From Ciona intestinalis (taxonomy: Eukaryota > Chordata > Ascidiacea > Phlebobranchia > Cionidae), in contig NC_020166.2 of NCBI RefSeq assembly GCF_000224145.3, positions 9,638,752 through 9,702,751 on the forward strand: a stretch of 64,000 nt of DNA. Direction: 5' to 3'. Shown piece by piece: positions 34,301 through 59,360 of this stretch. How positions within the stretch are numbered: the first letter of the stretch is position 1; every line of letters begins with the position of its first letter. A model generated the notes under the pieces. That model had not been told where the DNA came from and ran no database searches. It saw nothing but the letters and a program-made list of their open reading frames with translations. The translations under genes were made by a program, and so were the position numbers.

Positions 34301-37300
34301 CCACGAGGATATAAACGAGCAAACATTAAGGTCTATAAACAGTTACAGGAGAAATCCAATTTTAAAACTGAAAACAAAGCGCATGGATTTTTCTGTATAT
34401 AGTTTGTTGTATTTGGAACTCATGCGCAACGTCTTGCCAGCAAGTAAATTCTATGCATAATTCAAGTACAACTTATGCAACGAGCTACATAAACCTATAT
34501 ACACACCTTCGGTTTTGCCTAATTAAAGCCATGACACAAGATGAGAGCTGCCGGAGTTATAATTTAATTCAGATAAAAAGCGATTCAATTTATTTCAATC
34601 TGGGTTTAAAACCGTTTCGCAATTAAACGAACGTCGTTTCAGTAAACTTAAAATATTGATTGAGCATCGGTGTTTCGTCTGTAATGCAGTCCTATTCATA
34701 ACAACTGGGGCAACAGCATTCTTGGTTAAACCGCAAATAGGCACACATTAAGCCTTAAGAGAAGTATAATGTATATGCGTCTCCCTGTAGGCCATTTATA
34801 TACCCTGACCTTGCGAACTTGGGCCCAAACGCTTAGAAGTCAAGTACACTATGATTAGTTGGCATGAATTATAATTAATGGGTTCAAGTCTCGTCGCTGC
34901 TACCTTTGTCGGCGTATGTGTCCTTGGGCAAGACAATTAACGGAAGTTGCTCCAACCCAGTGGTCACTAATGGGTTGTCCAAGTTAACAGCCATATACAT
35001 AAAAAAAAATAAAAAAAATCCAAGAAATATTCACTCCTAGAGTAACGTATATGGTATAACTCGTTGACTGGCACGAGGTGTATGAAACAGAACACCCGTG
35101 TTATAATTATTCATTCATTCATTCATTCAATTCGGTGGTGATTGATGATATGCTGCTTCAGTTGGAACGCAGGCAACAATACAATGAGTAACGTGTTGTA
35201 TTGACGTGTGGAACGTCAAGGGTGTATAAACACATACTTTACGGTTCAATTTGCTACTATGGGGTAAGATGGATACCGTTGGCACATAATACACATAATA
35301 CCGTTGGCACATAATCCAACATTAAATTATCGTGTTTTGAACAATTAACAATGTTTTAAACAATTAGTAAAAATGATTTAAAACATTTTAACAACTATAG
35401 TAGGTTGGGGTAAGATGGTTCATGTTTTAATCTCTGTTATCGTCTCATTTAGTAAACACTCTATAAAATCGTTGTTAATTGTTAAAACACGATAAGGCGA
35501 TATTGTGTGCTAACGGATCCATGGAGGTGATGCAGTCTTCGCGAACGTAACAAAACAACTTTAGAAAAGGAGCTGTTTTTAAATTAAATTCAAATGACCC
35601 CATAAGAATTTTAAGGCAGGGGGCCATGAATCATCTCGACTTACCCCAAATATACATTTTACGCAGAACTCCGTGGTTATGTAGTCTTTGTATAATCTAA
35701 ATAATCGCTTTGTTGTGCTGTTGTCAGTGGCAACCATGGTCTAAATCCCCTGACACGCCTCGCGTAAGTCTTAACCCATACATAGACACTTTCTGACCTT
35801 TAAAATTGTATTTTATTCCAAGTTTTTCTTCGAATTACCGAAAAACATGCGTTTTCCCTAGACCTACCGTGTTATTTTGGACACAACTTGTTATTTAATT
35901 TACCTTTTACGTAAGAATTGGACTTTTGTTGAGAATTTTTATTAAGGGGAATCTCAAAATCTTGAAACATAAATCTGGTTTGCATTCCTACCGGTACACA
36001 TACGTCACTATTACATGGGTGGCGAGGTTTGAAGATTACCAATGGTTGCCACTCCCGTGCTCATCACAGTCGAGTTGCTGAAGCTATTGCAGTGAGTGGC
36101 TAAGCAGACGTGACTTTTGGTTGGTTTGCGCGTGTAAAATATTGTAAAACACTTCAGAACAGAAACTTTAAAATGTTAAGGGTGTATGTTTTCATACGCC
36201 ATCAGCTAATCAAAAATCAACTTGAAAAAACTGCCGAATCGGATAAATAATAAATGCCTGCTTTTGGCGACTTGTATATTTATATTGGTGAAGTAATCTT
36301 TACGTTTATCTCTGGAACAAAAATCGGAGAGTCCCGTCTTACCCGACCCTTCTGTATAACTATCGTCGTTGCCCCGCAGTGCGAAGATGAATAAGTGATA
36401 TTATGTCATTGTATCGGTAAAGGAAAGTTTCAATTCATATTTATAACTGCATACAGCACTTCGCATCGTGATTAATGTTGAAACTATAACCGGTAAATGA
36501 CTGGTTGCTGCATTTCAGACATTTCTTGGGCTATAAATAGTTAGGTTAAACTAATTACACCATGCTTTCATGTAAAGTTAGAATTAGTGACACTTTTGTT
36601 CACGGTGACTTGACTTACTACCTCGAAAGTTACTGCACGTTAGGTCCAATTAATTATAGCGAATATTTTGTCTCTGATGCATTAAGACTTAACGCGTGAC
36701 GAAAATGCGAGGTGTAGGGATTCAACGTGTTCGTATTATTACTCTACAGCAAGCACGTGTGTCTGACGAATAAAATGAGAAAATATCAGCGAATTATTTA
36801 TGTTTTTGAATCTACCATGAAGTTCCCACACGATTTCAAATACAGTCACGTTATATATAAAGTAGAGACTTTCGCAAATAATATTCAAGTACCAAGATCG
36901 TGTTTTAAACTATTACCAACTATGGGGGCGCGAGAGTATGGTATTCTTTGTTTACTACCGAATTGGACGAGAAAATAGAATGAAACGGTGTCCCATCTTC
37001 CCCCACCCTACACTATAGTAGGATGGGGGAAGATGGGACACCTTCGGCGCATAATATCCGAACATCCTGATCGTGTTTTAAGCAATTAACAACAGTCTAT
37101 GGAGCATATAGTTTCATAATTCTTTGAAAGTTCCTTGTTTACTACCACATTGGACGAGAAAATAGAATGAAAATGTGTTCCAACTTCCCCCACCCTACTA
37201 TATCTATAGCATTACAATAAGACCCGATGTTATAACTCTTAGAACACGTGTTTTGGAATATTTATTTTTTCAAAAGAGGGGCTTGACTCCCGAACCCCCT

Positions 37301-40300
37301 GCCACTGAATCTATATAAACCCCACCCAATAGCAGTTATAGTCATGACGTTTCTTCCCCATATAATAAACAACAGGGACATAAATATTTCAACCAAACAC
37401 CCATCGAAGTCACCACGTATACATTGCATACTTTCCAATACTATAAACAAAAACCGATTACATTTCAAAACAGCAATTCGCAAAATTACATTAATATTTA
37501 AATCAGACAGACAAGGAAGTGGATGATTCTTATTCTTTATTTTAACATTTATTTTCTGGTTATAGTTTTTTTAATATGTAGGTATCAGCCATACGTATAT
37601 TGAGGGGGTATTGGGCACGCAAACAAATGTTTAACTTTATATAAAATATTTTATACCTACGAAACTTCCGATGAATGTAACTGCATCCTATCGTAGCAGG
37701 CAATAACAGTCGATATATAACTCGAATGTTCAGTTTCATACATCGCGTGCCCGCTAAATACGACTCTAATGAACATAGGCAACTATAGATTTGCAACTTC
37801 CGTTAACACTTTCGGCGCCATCCTACGTAAATATACGTTTAAGCAACAATGGTTCGCGGTGCCATCACACGTAAATATACGTTTTACAATTTTTTCTTTG
37901 TTACGAGTGCCGCGTTGCGTTTAAACTAATAGTAAACCACGTATATATACGTACGCGCGATCTAGGCTGCATTGAGACTAAAACTGAAGTCTGCTACGAG
38001 ACTATTCTTTTTCGATCAGCTGTCTGCTACACTTTCACAGAAAAAAATACTTTCTACATAATCCACAATGTTTTCTGCTACTGCTGCTGCTGAATACTCA
38101 TGGATGCTGGTTCAGACTTGAGCGATTAGAGTCTGACCATGACGAGATGCACGTGGCGTTTATNNNNNNNNNNNNNNNNNNNNNNNNNNNNNNNNNNNNN
38201 NNNNNNNNNNNNNNNNNNNNNNNNNNNNNNNNNNNNNNNNNNNNNNNNNNNNNNNNNNNNNNNNNNNNNNNNNNNNNNNNNNNNNNNNNNNNNNNNNNNN
38301 NNNNNNNNNNNNNNNNNNNNNNNNNNNNNNNNNNNNNNNNNNNNNNNNNNNNNNNNNNNTTGGGCTTACTCTGCTAACTGGCATAGTCATAAACGTGGAA
38401 AACTGGAGTCTTATTGGAGCAAAAATTCGATGATTGAGACGCCATTTTTTGGTAAATCTATGTCCAGAAACCGATACCAAGCCATCACCGGATTTTTACA
38501 TTTCAATGATAACGAAAAACTTGCGGAAAATAATGATAATGATAAGCTATACAAAGTTCGTCCCGTTTATGATCTGATCGTTGCTAGGTGGAAGGCTTTA
38601 TAATATCATGCATGTGCTGAATTTTAAATAAAAAAAATATTTTCGTTTTTTTTGTTTTTTTTTCGTTTTTTTTTCGTTTTTTTTTTGTTTAATTTCGTTT
38701 TATCTTTCTTTTCTTTCCTTTTTTAACAATTATTTCGTGGAATTTTAAATAAAATATTGAATTTTGTTCGAATTGTCGCATAAAAAAAAAAAAAAAAATT
38801 GATGAAAAAGTGCGGCACCGCGCGACCAAACGTTCCAAAACAAAGCGGCGCCGAAAGTGTTAAGGATGAACTTGGTTCCCGTACGTCCACAACGGCGGCA
38901 GCATTAAGTCTTGAGCTCGGTATACCATATGGTTATTATACACATAAGACTACATAAGTATACACATAAGTATACACACATAAGTATATTATACACATAA
39001 GATATTATGTATATTATACACATAAGTATATTATACACATAAGTATATTATACACATAAGACTACATAAGTATACTACATAAGTATACACATAGTATACA
39101 CATAAGACTACATAACTACATAAGTATATTATACACATAAGACTACATAAGTTATTATACACATAAGACTACATATGGTTATTATACACATAAGACTACA
39201 TACTTATGTTATACACATAAGACTAGATGATAATCTACATACCTTGCGTATTTAACGACTATTCCTACAACCCGGACCAAAGTTGATCAGTTCTCTTTAG
39301 TCCAAGAATGAACGAACATTAAGCGACTAAAACCACTTAATTTACCTTTTCTGACGACATTTCTTGCTTGCGTGGAAATTCAGTGAACCAGGTTGGCGCA
39401 TAGGTAACAGTTAAACAGCCCATGTTGTGTAGGCATATATAAACTTTCTATAATACATATATACAGCTAAACAATGTGTTAACAGGCACATAGTAAATCG
39501 ATGTGGCGCATAAGTAAAACAGCCATGCTGTTGCCATATAAACACATTATAATATATAGATATATATATATATATACAGGTACACACATATAGTTATCAA
39601 GAATACAACTCTTGATCCGCTATAACAACTGTCTTATAATTCCCTTAAACAAATATAAAACATCAAAAGTCTAAATCAAACCTAAAATCCACTCATTTAA
39701 ACCAAAAGACCCGGTTTACTGTTACTGCACTTAAAGGGCTCTAACATTTGGCTTTTTGATAAAACGTTGATTAAATTGCGCTTCTTGTTGATTATTTCAG
39801 TGTTTCCCGTTTGGTTAGTCGTTTTTATAGAATGTACCCGCTTTGGGACAACCCTTTTTGCTACATACCACTGTGGGGTAAGATGGGACATCTTTAGCAC
39901 ATATTATTCAAATATTCTGATCGTGTTTTTAAAAAAATTAACAACGGTCTTAGGAGTCGTGAGGATACGGTTTATAATTCGTTGAATGTTTTTATTATGT
40001 CAAGCCTAGTTTCTAGGTCCTCAAGCACATGTCCTAACGTTATCCATCTTACCCCACAGTACAAAATAATAAACCTTTTTTAACTTTTAGGTCCGCAAGG
40101 ATTTATGTGCTAACGTTATCCATTTTACCCCACAGTTTAAAATAACAAACCTTTTGTTTTAGTTGCCAGTTTTGCCGGAGATTTATATTTCCCATAACGA
40201 CTTCCGGTTTTTGGAAGAAAACTTAAACATGGGCGGGGAATGGAAGAAAAACATTGTCGATCAGGACGAGATGGACGTTTATAAGTACTCGCTAGATGGC

Positions 40301-40609
40301 GCTAGCATCAACGCTTCAATCAACTACTACAGAGCGCTGGTACTGCCAATATACCAGCACGGTGTCGCGCCTAAAACGACCCGTTCGCTCACTGTTAAGT
40401 TTCCAATACGTTTAGTATGGGGAACACAAGATCCCTACATGGACGTGGCGATGGCCGAGCGAACAAAGGTTTATTTGCCGGGAACTGAGAGCTCGAATTC
40501 CCGCAGCGAGGTGCTTCTTGTCCCCGATGCCGGCCACTTTCTGCAGCAAGACGAGCCGGAGCTTATAACGAAAATGGTGAAGCAGTTTCTTGCCGATTTA
40601 GAAGATTAA
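31311..40609 (+). CDS. EPHX4: EPHX4-like membrane-anchored alpha/beta-hydrolase (epoxide hydrolase)
   Basis: Exons 31311-31635, 31939-32028, 32797-33116 and 40163-40609 join in phase to give 393 residues. ATG 31311 is chosen because the frame upstream has only a GTG. Residues about 5-30 form one hydrophobic segment, a type II signal anchor as in EPHX3/EPHX4. Alpha/beta-hydrolase landmarks are the HGFP oxyanion loop (about 119-122), DSRGYGGSD, the nucleophile in SHDWGG (Asp about 192), the acid in WGTQDPYM (Asp about 335) and the catalytic His in PDAGHFLQQ (about 370). The family opens epoxides through an aspartyl ester; substrates of EPHX4 are poorly defined. The 7-kb last intron is filled with mobile DNA. 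It converges with the STAT gene 547 bases further on. Confidence 0.92.
32130..32480. repeat. SINE family A fragments, two orientations
   Basis: A reversed copy (about 32130-32230, CCACGCAAGGATATT-like tail reading outward) abuts a rearranged copy (about 32313-32480) that contains a reversed head and a forward TGTGTTTGTGGGCATGACAC to TAAATAAGTTAAATTCAATC tail. They lie in EPHX4-like intron 2. Confidence 0.55.
32503..32683. mobile_element. MITE copy in EPHX4-like intron 2
   Basis: Left end AATGGGGTGGGGAAAGATGC, right end GTCTCATTTTCCCCCACCAT; internal TTTAGTAGTAAACAAAG marks the family. Confidence 0.75.
33719..33914. mobile_element. MITE copy, well preserved
   Basis: TAGGGTGGGGGAAGATAAGA at the left and GTGTCCCATCTTTCTCCACT at the right are inverted, with the family core between. 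Confidence 0.8.
36860..37200. mobile_element. two adjacent MITE copies, same orientation
   Basis: The right part of one copy ends CCATCTTCCCCCACCCTACA at about 37012, and a complete copy begins at once with TAGGATGGGGGAAGATGGGA and ends CTTCCCCCACCCTACTATA at about 37200. Either one inserted next to the other's target or the pair arose by tandem duplication. Confidence 0.8.
37803..38863 (+). mobile_element. piggyBac-family element, internally deleted
   Basis: Flanked by TTAA on both sides (37803-37806 and 38860-38863), the piggyBac target duplication. The 13-base inverted ends are CACTTTCGGCGCC (37807-37819) and GGCGCCGAAAGTG (38847-38859). A subterminal direct repeat, GCCATCCTACGTAAATATAC and GCCATCACACGTAAATATAC, follows the left end. 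At 38360-38603 the plus strand encodes a piece of transposase catalytic-core type (WSKNSMIETPFFGKSMSRNR, FLHFNDNEK, DKLYKVRPVYDLI), then reaches a stop. A full transposase is about 600 residues, so with only about 1.06 kb (196 N included) this copy is defective. Confidence 0.88.
38139..38603 (+). pseudogene. piggyBac transposase fragment
   Basis: A frame of 154 codons interrupted by the N gap 38164-38359. The readable 81 residues match the start of the piggyBac transposase domain (MSRNRYQAITGFLHFNDNEK, RPVYDLI). The conserved Asp triad expected downstream is absent, since the frame stops at 38601-38603 and T-rich sequence follows. It cannot encode a working transposase. Confidence 0.8.
38930..39230. 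repeat. TATACACATAAG simple/minisatellite array
   Basis: Irregular tandem mix of the words TATACACATAAG and ACTACATAAG over about 300 bases, immediately to the right of the piggyBac element. No open frame. Confidence 0.85.
39867..40058. mobile_element. MITE copy, variant ends
   Basis: Ends CTGTGGGGTAAGATGGGACA and CCATCTTACCCCACAGTAC are inverted and differ from the main family (GGTAAGAT instead of GGGAAGAT). The same variant ends occur near 31050 and 59619. Confidence 0.7.
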
Positions 40610-41155
40610 TGACGTCATCAACATACATCACAATTAGTGACGTTACAAAACATGGTTGCACGGCATAAGTGTTTATTATGACGCAATACTTGTCGTGGCT
40701 CAAGCGGTTTAAACACGTGTCAAGCGGTTTTAACACATGTCTGCCACGGTAAAAATGAAACGAATTTACAGTCGAAGTACCCGTGGAGCCCTTTATGTAT
40801 TCGGAATGACGTAACATAATATTGCATTGCATTATACTCTAGTACGGTTCGTAGCCTCTATTGCATCCTAAGCGTTAAAATGAAATATGTACCGACGAAA
40901 CAAGTACGTAAAAACTATTATTATGAAGTCAGAAAGCGTGCTGAGCAGGAATGTGTTAGTACGACGTCACAATAGTCAAACAATGAAAGATTATGACACA
41001 CCCCTTCGCCCGCGTGACGTCACCAAGGCAACAAAAAACTATGACGTCAGAATCGTGACGTCAGAAGCGACAAGAGAACGTGACGTCAGAAGCGACGAAC
41101 CTTAGCGACCACACATGTCACGTCAAGATGACGTCAGAGTACAGTGATGACGTCA
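40610..41155. other. convergent 3' region of EPHX4-like and STAT genes, CRE-rich
   Basis: No gene was recognised. The perfect palindrome TGACGTCA occurs many times between 40609 and 41155 and continues into the STAT last exon. AATAAA on the minus strand at 40672-40677 could end the STAT transcript. Confidence 0.55.
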
Positions 41156-54067
<12,912 letters not shown>

Positions 54068-54132
54068 TTATTGTTGTTATGTGATTACCAGACTAAAATG
54101 CTCTAAGTATGTTATCTTTATAACTTCCTATA

Positions 54133-54321
54133 TAGTAGGGTGGGGGAAGATGGGACACTTTTTGTATTTACTCGTCCCATTTAGTAGTAAACAAAAAACA
54201 TTCAAAGAATTATAAAACCGTATCCTCACGACTCCCATTGACCAGTGTTAACTGTTTAAAACACGATCAGGATATTTGATTATTTTGTGTTAAAGGTGTC
54301 CCATCTTCCCCCACCCTACTG
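54133..54321. mobile_element. MITE copy, best-preserved ends
   Basis: TAGGGTGGGGGAAGATGGGA at the left and TCCCATCTTCCCCCACCCTA at the right are perfect inverted repeats, flanked by TA-rich sequence as expected for a TA target. About 190 bases and non-coding. It is the reference copy for the family in this window and resembles the small inverted-repeat elements reported from Ciona. Confidence 0.85.
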
Positions 54322-56159
54322 TATACTTGCATATATTGTAGTGTTGGTTAAAATGGAGACCGTTAGCACATAATATTCTATATTTTCGGATCTTGTTTTA
54401 AGCTACTAACAACGCTCTTTTAGAATGGTGATCGGACTGTTATATATTTCTTCATGTTTTCTTTGTTTACTACCAAATATAGCGATGAAAGAAAATTAAA
54501 ATGTGTAAATAAAACACGCAAAATAAAAAAATTAACACTTTGAAAAACGGGGAAGACGACGCACTAATAGAACTTTGAATATTTTTCTTTTTATCTGACT
54601 AAAGTATTAGGAAACTCGCCGCGTTATAGCCTGTCTGTGCGAAATTATTAAGCGCGTCTTCCATACTCCCTCGCCTGTCTCTATATATCAATATTAAAGT
54701 ATATTTCACGAAAAATTAGACAACAGTTGACAGACTTCTACGAGTATGAAAGCTTGCATCAAACTCCGGCGAGTGGTAAAGGCGATTATAGTTGAACACC
54801 TTGCACTAACTACATCCAACCTACGAGTGAAAGCTTTTAAGTGTAAGTGGCTGTTGCAAGCTGGCTAGGAAATAGCTATGCATAGCCGGTGTGTGGCTAT
54901 GATCAATTGTTTACACCCTGGCTGGAATCTGAGACGGAAAACATACTGTGCTAATATCCGCGCACGGATTGCATTTTGCGCTGTAAACAGAACGGGTCGG
55001 GCGTGCGAAAAGGGTCTGTACGGCTTGTAGTGCGGTAGAAGACAAGGTTTCAACGAATAAACATGTAACGCGTGCAAATATCACTCCCATGAGAGTAAAT
55101 TGAACTTGCGGTGGGGAAACGGATAACTTCACTACGAAACTGGCGCTAACAAGTGCCTATATACAAGTTTACTACGAGATAGCAACAGCAAGAACATCAG
55201 AAGCCAAAATCCGAAGCTATAAAATCGCAGCGCAGCCCGACTGTAAAACTGTACTGTTTTCCGTTTAACTTTCCGCCTTGTCTTGATGAAACAGACAGTT
55301 GAATCGAGTTCAAAGGGAGCTTAAGGCAAGGTTGCTCTCACACTGTAATTAAACGCTACATCGGCGTATATGTGTCCATTAAGGGGCATTGCATAATTGC
55401 GATCCGGTGACAATCACAACTGTATCGGTTAAATAATGTCTTTATTTGTATCTGATTTTTTCACGCTTTTTCGGCGAATTTATAATAAGCATTAACAACT
55501 CTCACGTCCGTTGATTTTAGGAACATTAAAGCTTGCGAACGGTGTATTTTGACATTCCAAACAACATGTTTTAAATAAAAAGGGTAACTTTGGAAATTAA
55601 ACCGATTTCGTAGGAAAATTACAAAATACTGTTATGAGTTCGACCTCTGGTTTATTGAATATCAGGTTGACATAATACGAACAATTATTTCGTAATTGGC
55701 CTATGTGGTAGCACCCCAGTTTAGTTTGATAACGAGTAAACAATTATTAGCGATAAAATATATCTGTATTAAATGGGCACGTTGATGACAAAAGCTCTCA
55801 AGAATGTGCACGTATATTAAGCTGGGGGAAGATGAGACATCTCTTATTTTATTTCATCGTTTCATTTGGTAGTAAACAAAAAACATTCAAAGAAGTATTA
55901 AACGTACCCTCACGACTCGCACAGACCGTCTTTTTAAATGCGATTAGGATATTTGATTATTATGTGCAAAAGGTGTCCCGTCTTCGTTCGCACATATATA
56001 GTTATAACTTATTACATTTTATGTAACAACCTGTTAGTTACTATATAGGTAGCTACACTACATTGCTATAACCGATTAACAAATTGCACAATTTAGGCTG
56101 TGCCGTTTGTGATACAGTCCGACGTGAGACCTAAATCCGACGTGAGACCTAAAAATCTG

Positions 56160-56346
56160 GCTTATGATTCGATCTAATACAAAAACTAAGTTTAAATACG
56201 AAAACTAATTTAAAATACAAAAACTAATTTTAAGTGCGAAAACTAATTTTAAATGCGAAAACTAATTTTAAATGCGAAAAATAATTTTAAATACGAAAAC
56301 TAATTTTAAGTGCGAAAACTAATTTTAAATACGAAAAATAATTTTA
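56160..56346. repeat. 19-bp tandem repeat
   Basis: About nine copies of GAAAACTAATTTTAAATGC with small changes. Just before it, TCCGACGTGAGACCTAAA is repeated twice (about 56118-56152). Confidence 0.9.
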
Positions 56347-57619
56347 ACGCTCTAAGCACTGTATACACAACGCAGCAACTTTTATAAGCTATATGTTAGC
56401 TATATGTAAAAATCCCCACATTGTCTTCTAAGGGAGACACGTAAGTTCAATACTAGTTGTTAATGTTTAACTGATAGCGACTTCCATACATTAATATTTA
56501 AACCGTTATTTTTACCTTTTACAAATTACGGAACTTTGTATGCAAACATTTAAGCGTTTCTTAGTTGTGTAATACTGTGCTACCCAGTGAAAATACTCTA
56601 AGTAATGTGGCGAAAAAAAAATAGAAAGCACATATCAGCATCTAATAATTCCTGATCGTGTTTTTAATATACGCGAAAGTTATAACTGCCTAAAATTCCC
56701 TCTTTACCGCTAAAAGAGACGATAAAGAGAATGAAAGCATGAACAAACTTCCCCCAACCTTCTGATATAAAAGTTACAGTTATAACTTCATATGACTTTA
56801 TCCTGCGCCGTGGCACACGGCAAAGTGGTCAGCGCGGTCCCCTCAAACCAGAGGTATAACAGTAGGAAAAAATACGTCGGGAAAAAAAGGAGCCCCCTTT
56901 GAACCCAGTATTACTGTAAGCGTTGACTTAAACCCCTAAATCTATTAGTTGTACAACAGTGCAAGAACTCTGTACCTTTGACATAATATAACAGCTTGGC
57001 TACAAATTCGATCTATTACGGAAACTAATATCGCATCAGCGCCTTAAACTTTATGCTGCAAAAACGGTATGTTGTGCCCCCCAAAATAACAAGTATTTGA
57101 TTATTTACAGATTTTTTTTTAAGTTTTCGCCTGAAATTTCTCCTTAAAGTCTTTAAACGATTTATGCATAAACACGCAAATATAACCAAGCCATGAAGGA
57201 AGCGTTCATATTGTTACCCTTTAAGCACCTTTTAGCTATTTAACACATAATGTCCAAAAACCCCGAATGTGCTTAAATAATTAATAACGGTAATTAACGA
57301 TTCCTATATCCCTAGCGCGCCGCAAATTCAGCAAACTTTTTTAAGCGCGTCTGATGAAAAAAATATTTTTAAGCCATTGATGTTAATAACGACACGCTTT
57401 ACGAGAAAATTGACCGAAAAAATTAAATAATGTTCAAACTATAGCACATTTCATCGTTTAGTTAAAACGCCCTGACTACATTGAGATTCGTTTATGTTAT
57501 GCAGTTTATTTTTTAAATTTCCTATTTATTTACTACAGCCTTTCCTAAAAACTAAATTTTAAAGTTAACTTTAAGAAGTTGATTGCCTTTGTCCAAGTAA
57601 TAAAAGTAAAACAAATAAG

Positions 57620-57901
57620 CTACGGATTTTGTCGCACTACATCAAAAGCCTGTTCTGTGCAAGGAAAAGAACGAACAGCCAATAAGTCACACTCGGAACT
57701 CTTGTAATTTAAGAAGGGCTGGTTGAGCCCTATAAGTTCGTGCAGCGTTTTAATTAACCAACACGAATTACGCACAAAAGAGGTGGTGTGCAGACGGCCG
57801 AATACATTTGTATCACGACCGCCAGACACGATGATACAAATATTTGTGCATGTCGCAATTAAACAAATTGTAAAGATTATTTTTTGTGCTACAAGAAGCA
57901 T
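57620..57901 (-). CDS. possible small secreted protein
   Basis: A 93-codon frame starts with a signal-peptide-like segment (MLLVAQKIIFTICLIATCTN, cleavage plausible near SGG). A polar mature part follows with three Cys and one Trp (RNSCWLIKTLHELIGLNQPF, SSECDLLAVRSFPCTEQAFD). No family is recognised and no clear polyadenylation signal follows. It may be chance. Confidence 0.25.
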   Translation of the reverse strand: MLLVAQKIIFTICLIATCTNICIIVSGGRDTNVFGRLHTTSFVRNSCWLIKTLHELIGLNQPFLNYKSSECDLLAVRSFPCTEQAFDVVRQNP

Positions 57902-58025
57902 GGCGTATATTTATGTTTCAGGGGAAATATGTCGTTATAAACTGCTACATGCTATCTGGCGATGGTAACACATACGTGCATTGTTACCAATTCTGTTTTA
58001 TCACTGCTGGCTAAGTTGTAGCACT

Positions 58026-58228
58026 GCTGCGGAGGTAGATGGGACACCTTTAGCACATAATACATAATATCGAAATTTCCTGATTATGTTTTAAACAATT
58101 AATAACGGTCTATGGAAGTCGCGGAGGGTTCGGTTTTATATATTTTTTGAATGATCTTCAAAAAAAATACAACAAAATAAACGAAAAAATAGAATAAAAA
58201 GGTGTCTCATTTTCCCCGTCCTACTATT
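58026..58228. mobile_element. MITE copy
   Basis: Left end GGAGGTAGATGGGACACCTT (decayed), right end GGTGTCTCATTTTCCCCGTC, with the core TTTTAAACAATTAATAACGG. Confidence 0.7.
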
Positions 58229-59360
58229 ATACCTATATTGTATGGATAATGGTTCAAATCTGGACTGAACTCCAGTTCCCATGGCATACCTTGCCGTATA
58301 GCTTATTTATGAACCCTTTTAAACAAATTTGCAAGTATTACATTTTGGGTTTTGGTTATAATTGGTTTTTAAACAAATTTGCTAATTCTTACAGTTTTGC
58401 TTTTTTAATATATTTGCTCAACACTACAGTTTTGGTTTTTAAACAAATTTCCTGATTACTACATTTAAAACACAAAACCTAACCGATACAACGTCAACGA
58501 TTTGGGTTTTTTTTAAGACGAAAAATTATTTTACGAGAGCTGTCCATTTCTTTGTATTTAAAATATCTAGAACAGAACGCTGGAATATACGTTGAATGTC
58601 GATAAAATACTTATAACTAGGGCACTACTGGTTTACTAATTTTCTTAGTAGCCAATAATCCTACGATGTCTTGCAATTTCTTAGCACTTACGAACCTGCA
58701 GTTATAATACGAATTACTGGTAGGCGGTAAAGAAAAGGCCAGAATGCCTGGACGCTAACTGGTACGCTCGAAATACTTATTCCCGCTGACTGTTTCTAAA
58801 TCAGTTTCCCATGTCTCTTTGTGAATCTGAGAACATATGCTGCCAACAGTTACTAACTATGAGTGCCTGGTTTAATAGGCCTGCCAACAGAGCACAGACA
58901 GCGAGCAAAACCGTTGTTTTTCCTTGAAATAAAGCGACGGCAAATCAGTTGTTTTGAAACGTCCTCTACGTGTCGGTATCGACACTGCGTCTGTCAGTGT
59001 AGCGCGATAACTGTCAACGTTTCTTTTGGTTTTAATTCCGTCTTGATTACGCTATGTAACGCTGACGCAATTGATAACATTGTGCCGTCACCAACACATG
59101 GTCGTGACGTCAAACAGGTTCAAAGTTTGAAAACTTTCTTTGAGTTTGTGTGTTTAGCAGTCACGCTTTTATCTCACACTTTTTTCAAGTGGTTTTTACC
59201 CTAGCCTGGTTTTAACAAGTTTTGTTTTATTTTAATTATGAATCTGATGTTTGGTACTGTATTCGAAGAAATGAATAAAATCCATGTTATATATACCTAT
59301 AAGAGACACGAAACTAATCTATTACAGTAAGCGTTATAAGTTATAAAATATAAAACTTAC

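Larger units (their letters stand above)
33117..40162. other. EPHX4: 7-kb last intron of the EPHX4-like gene, packed with mobile elements
   Basis: Holds a 5' MITE half (about 33161-33327), MITE 33719-33914, a SINE family A copy (34868-35130), MITE fragments (35260-35515), a tandem MITE pair (to 37015 and 37015-37200), a reversed SINE (37670-37770), a piggyBac element (37803-38863), a TA-rich array (38930-39230) and a variant MITE (39867-40058). A second direct repeat of ATGTGCTAACGTTATCCAT and TTTACCCCACAGT follows near 40090-40145. No host coding exon was seen. Confidence 0.8.
54068..59360. other. region upstream of STAT, no firm gene
   Basis: MITE copies lie at 54133-54321, about 54340-54495 (decayed), 55817-55995 and about 58026-58228. 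Tandem repeats lie at 56160-56346 (19-bp unit) and about 58300-58460 (TTTTTAAACAAATTTGC repeated). A GC-richer stretch at about 54850-55350 could include the STAT promoter. A candidate small secreted protein at 57620-57901 is listed separately. Confidence 0.5.

Noticed and set aside
38930..39230. Possible CRISPR-like array
   Set aside because: Repeats are irregular, without unique spacers of constant size; it is a eukaryotic simple-sequence array.
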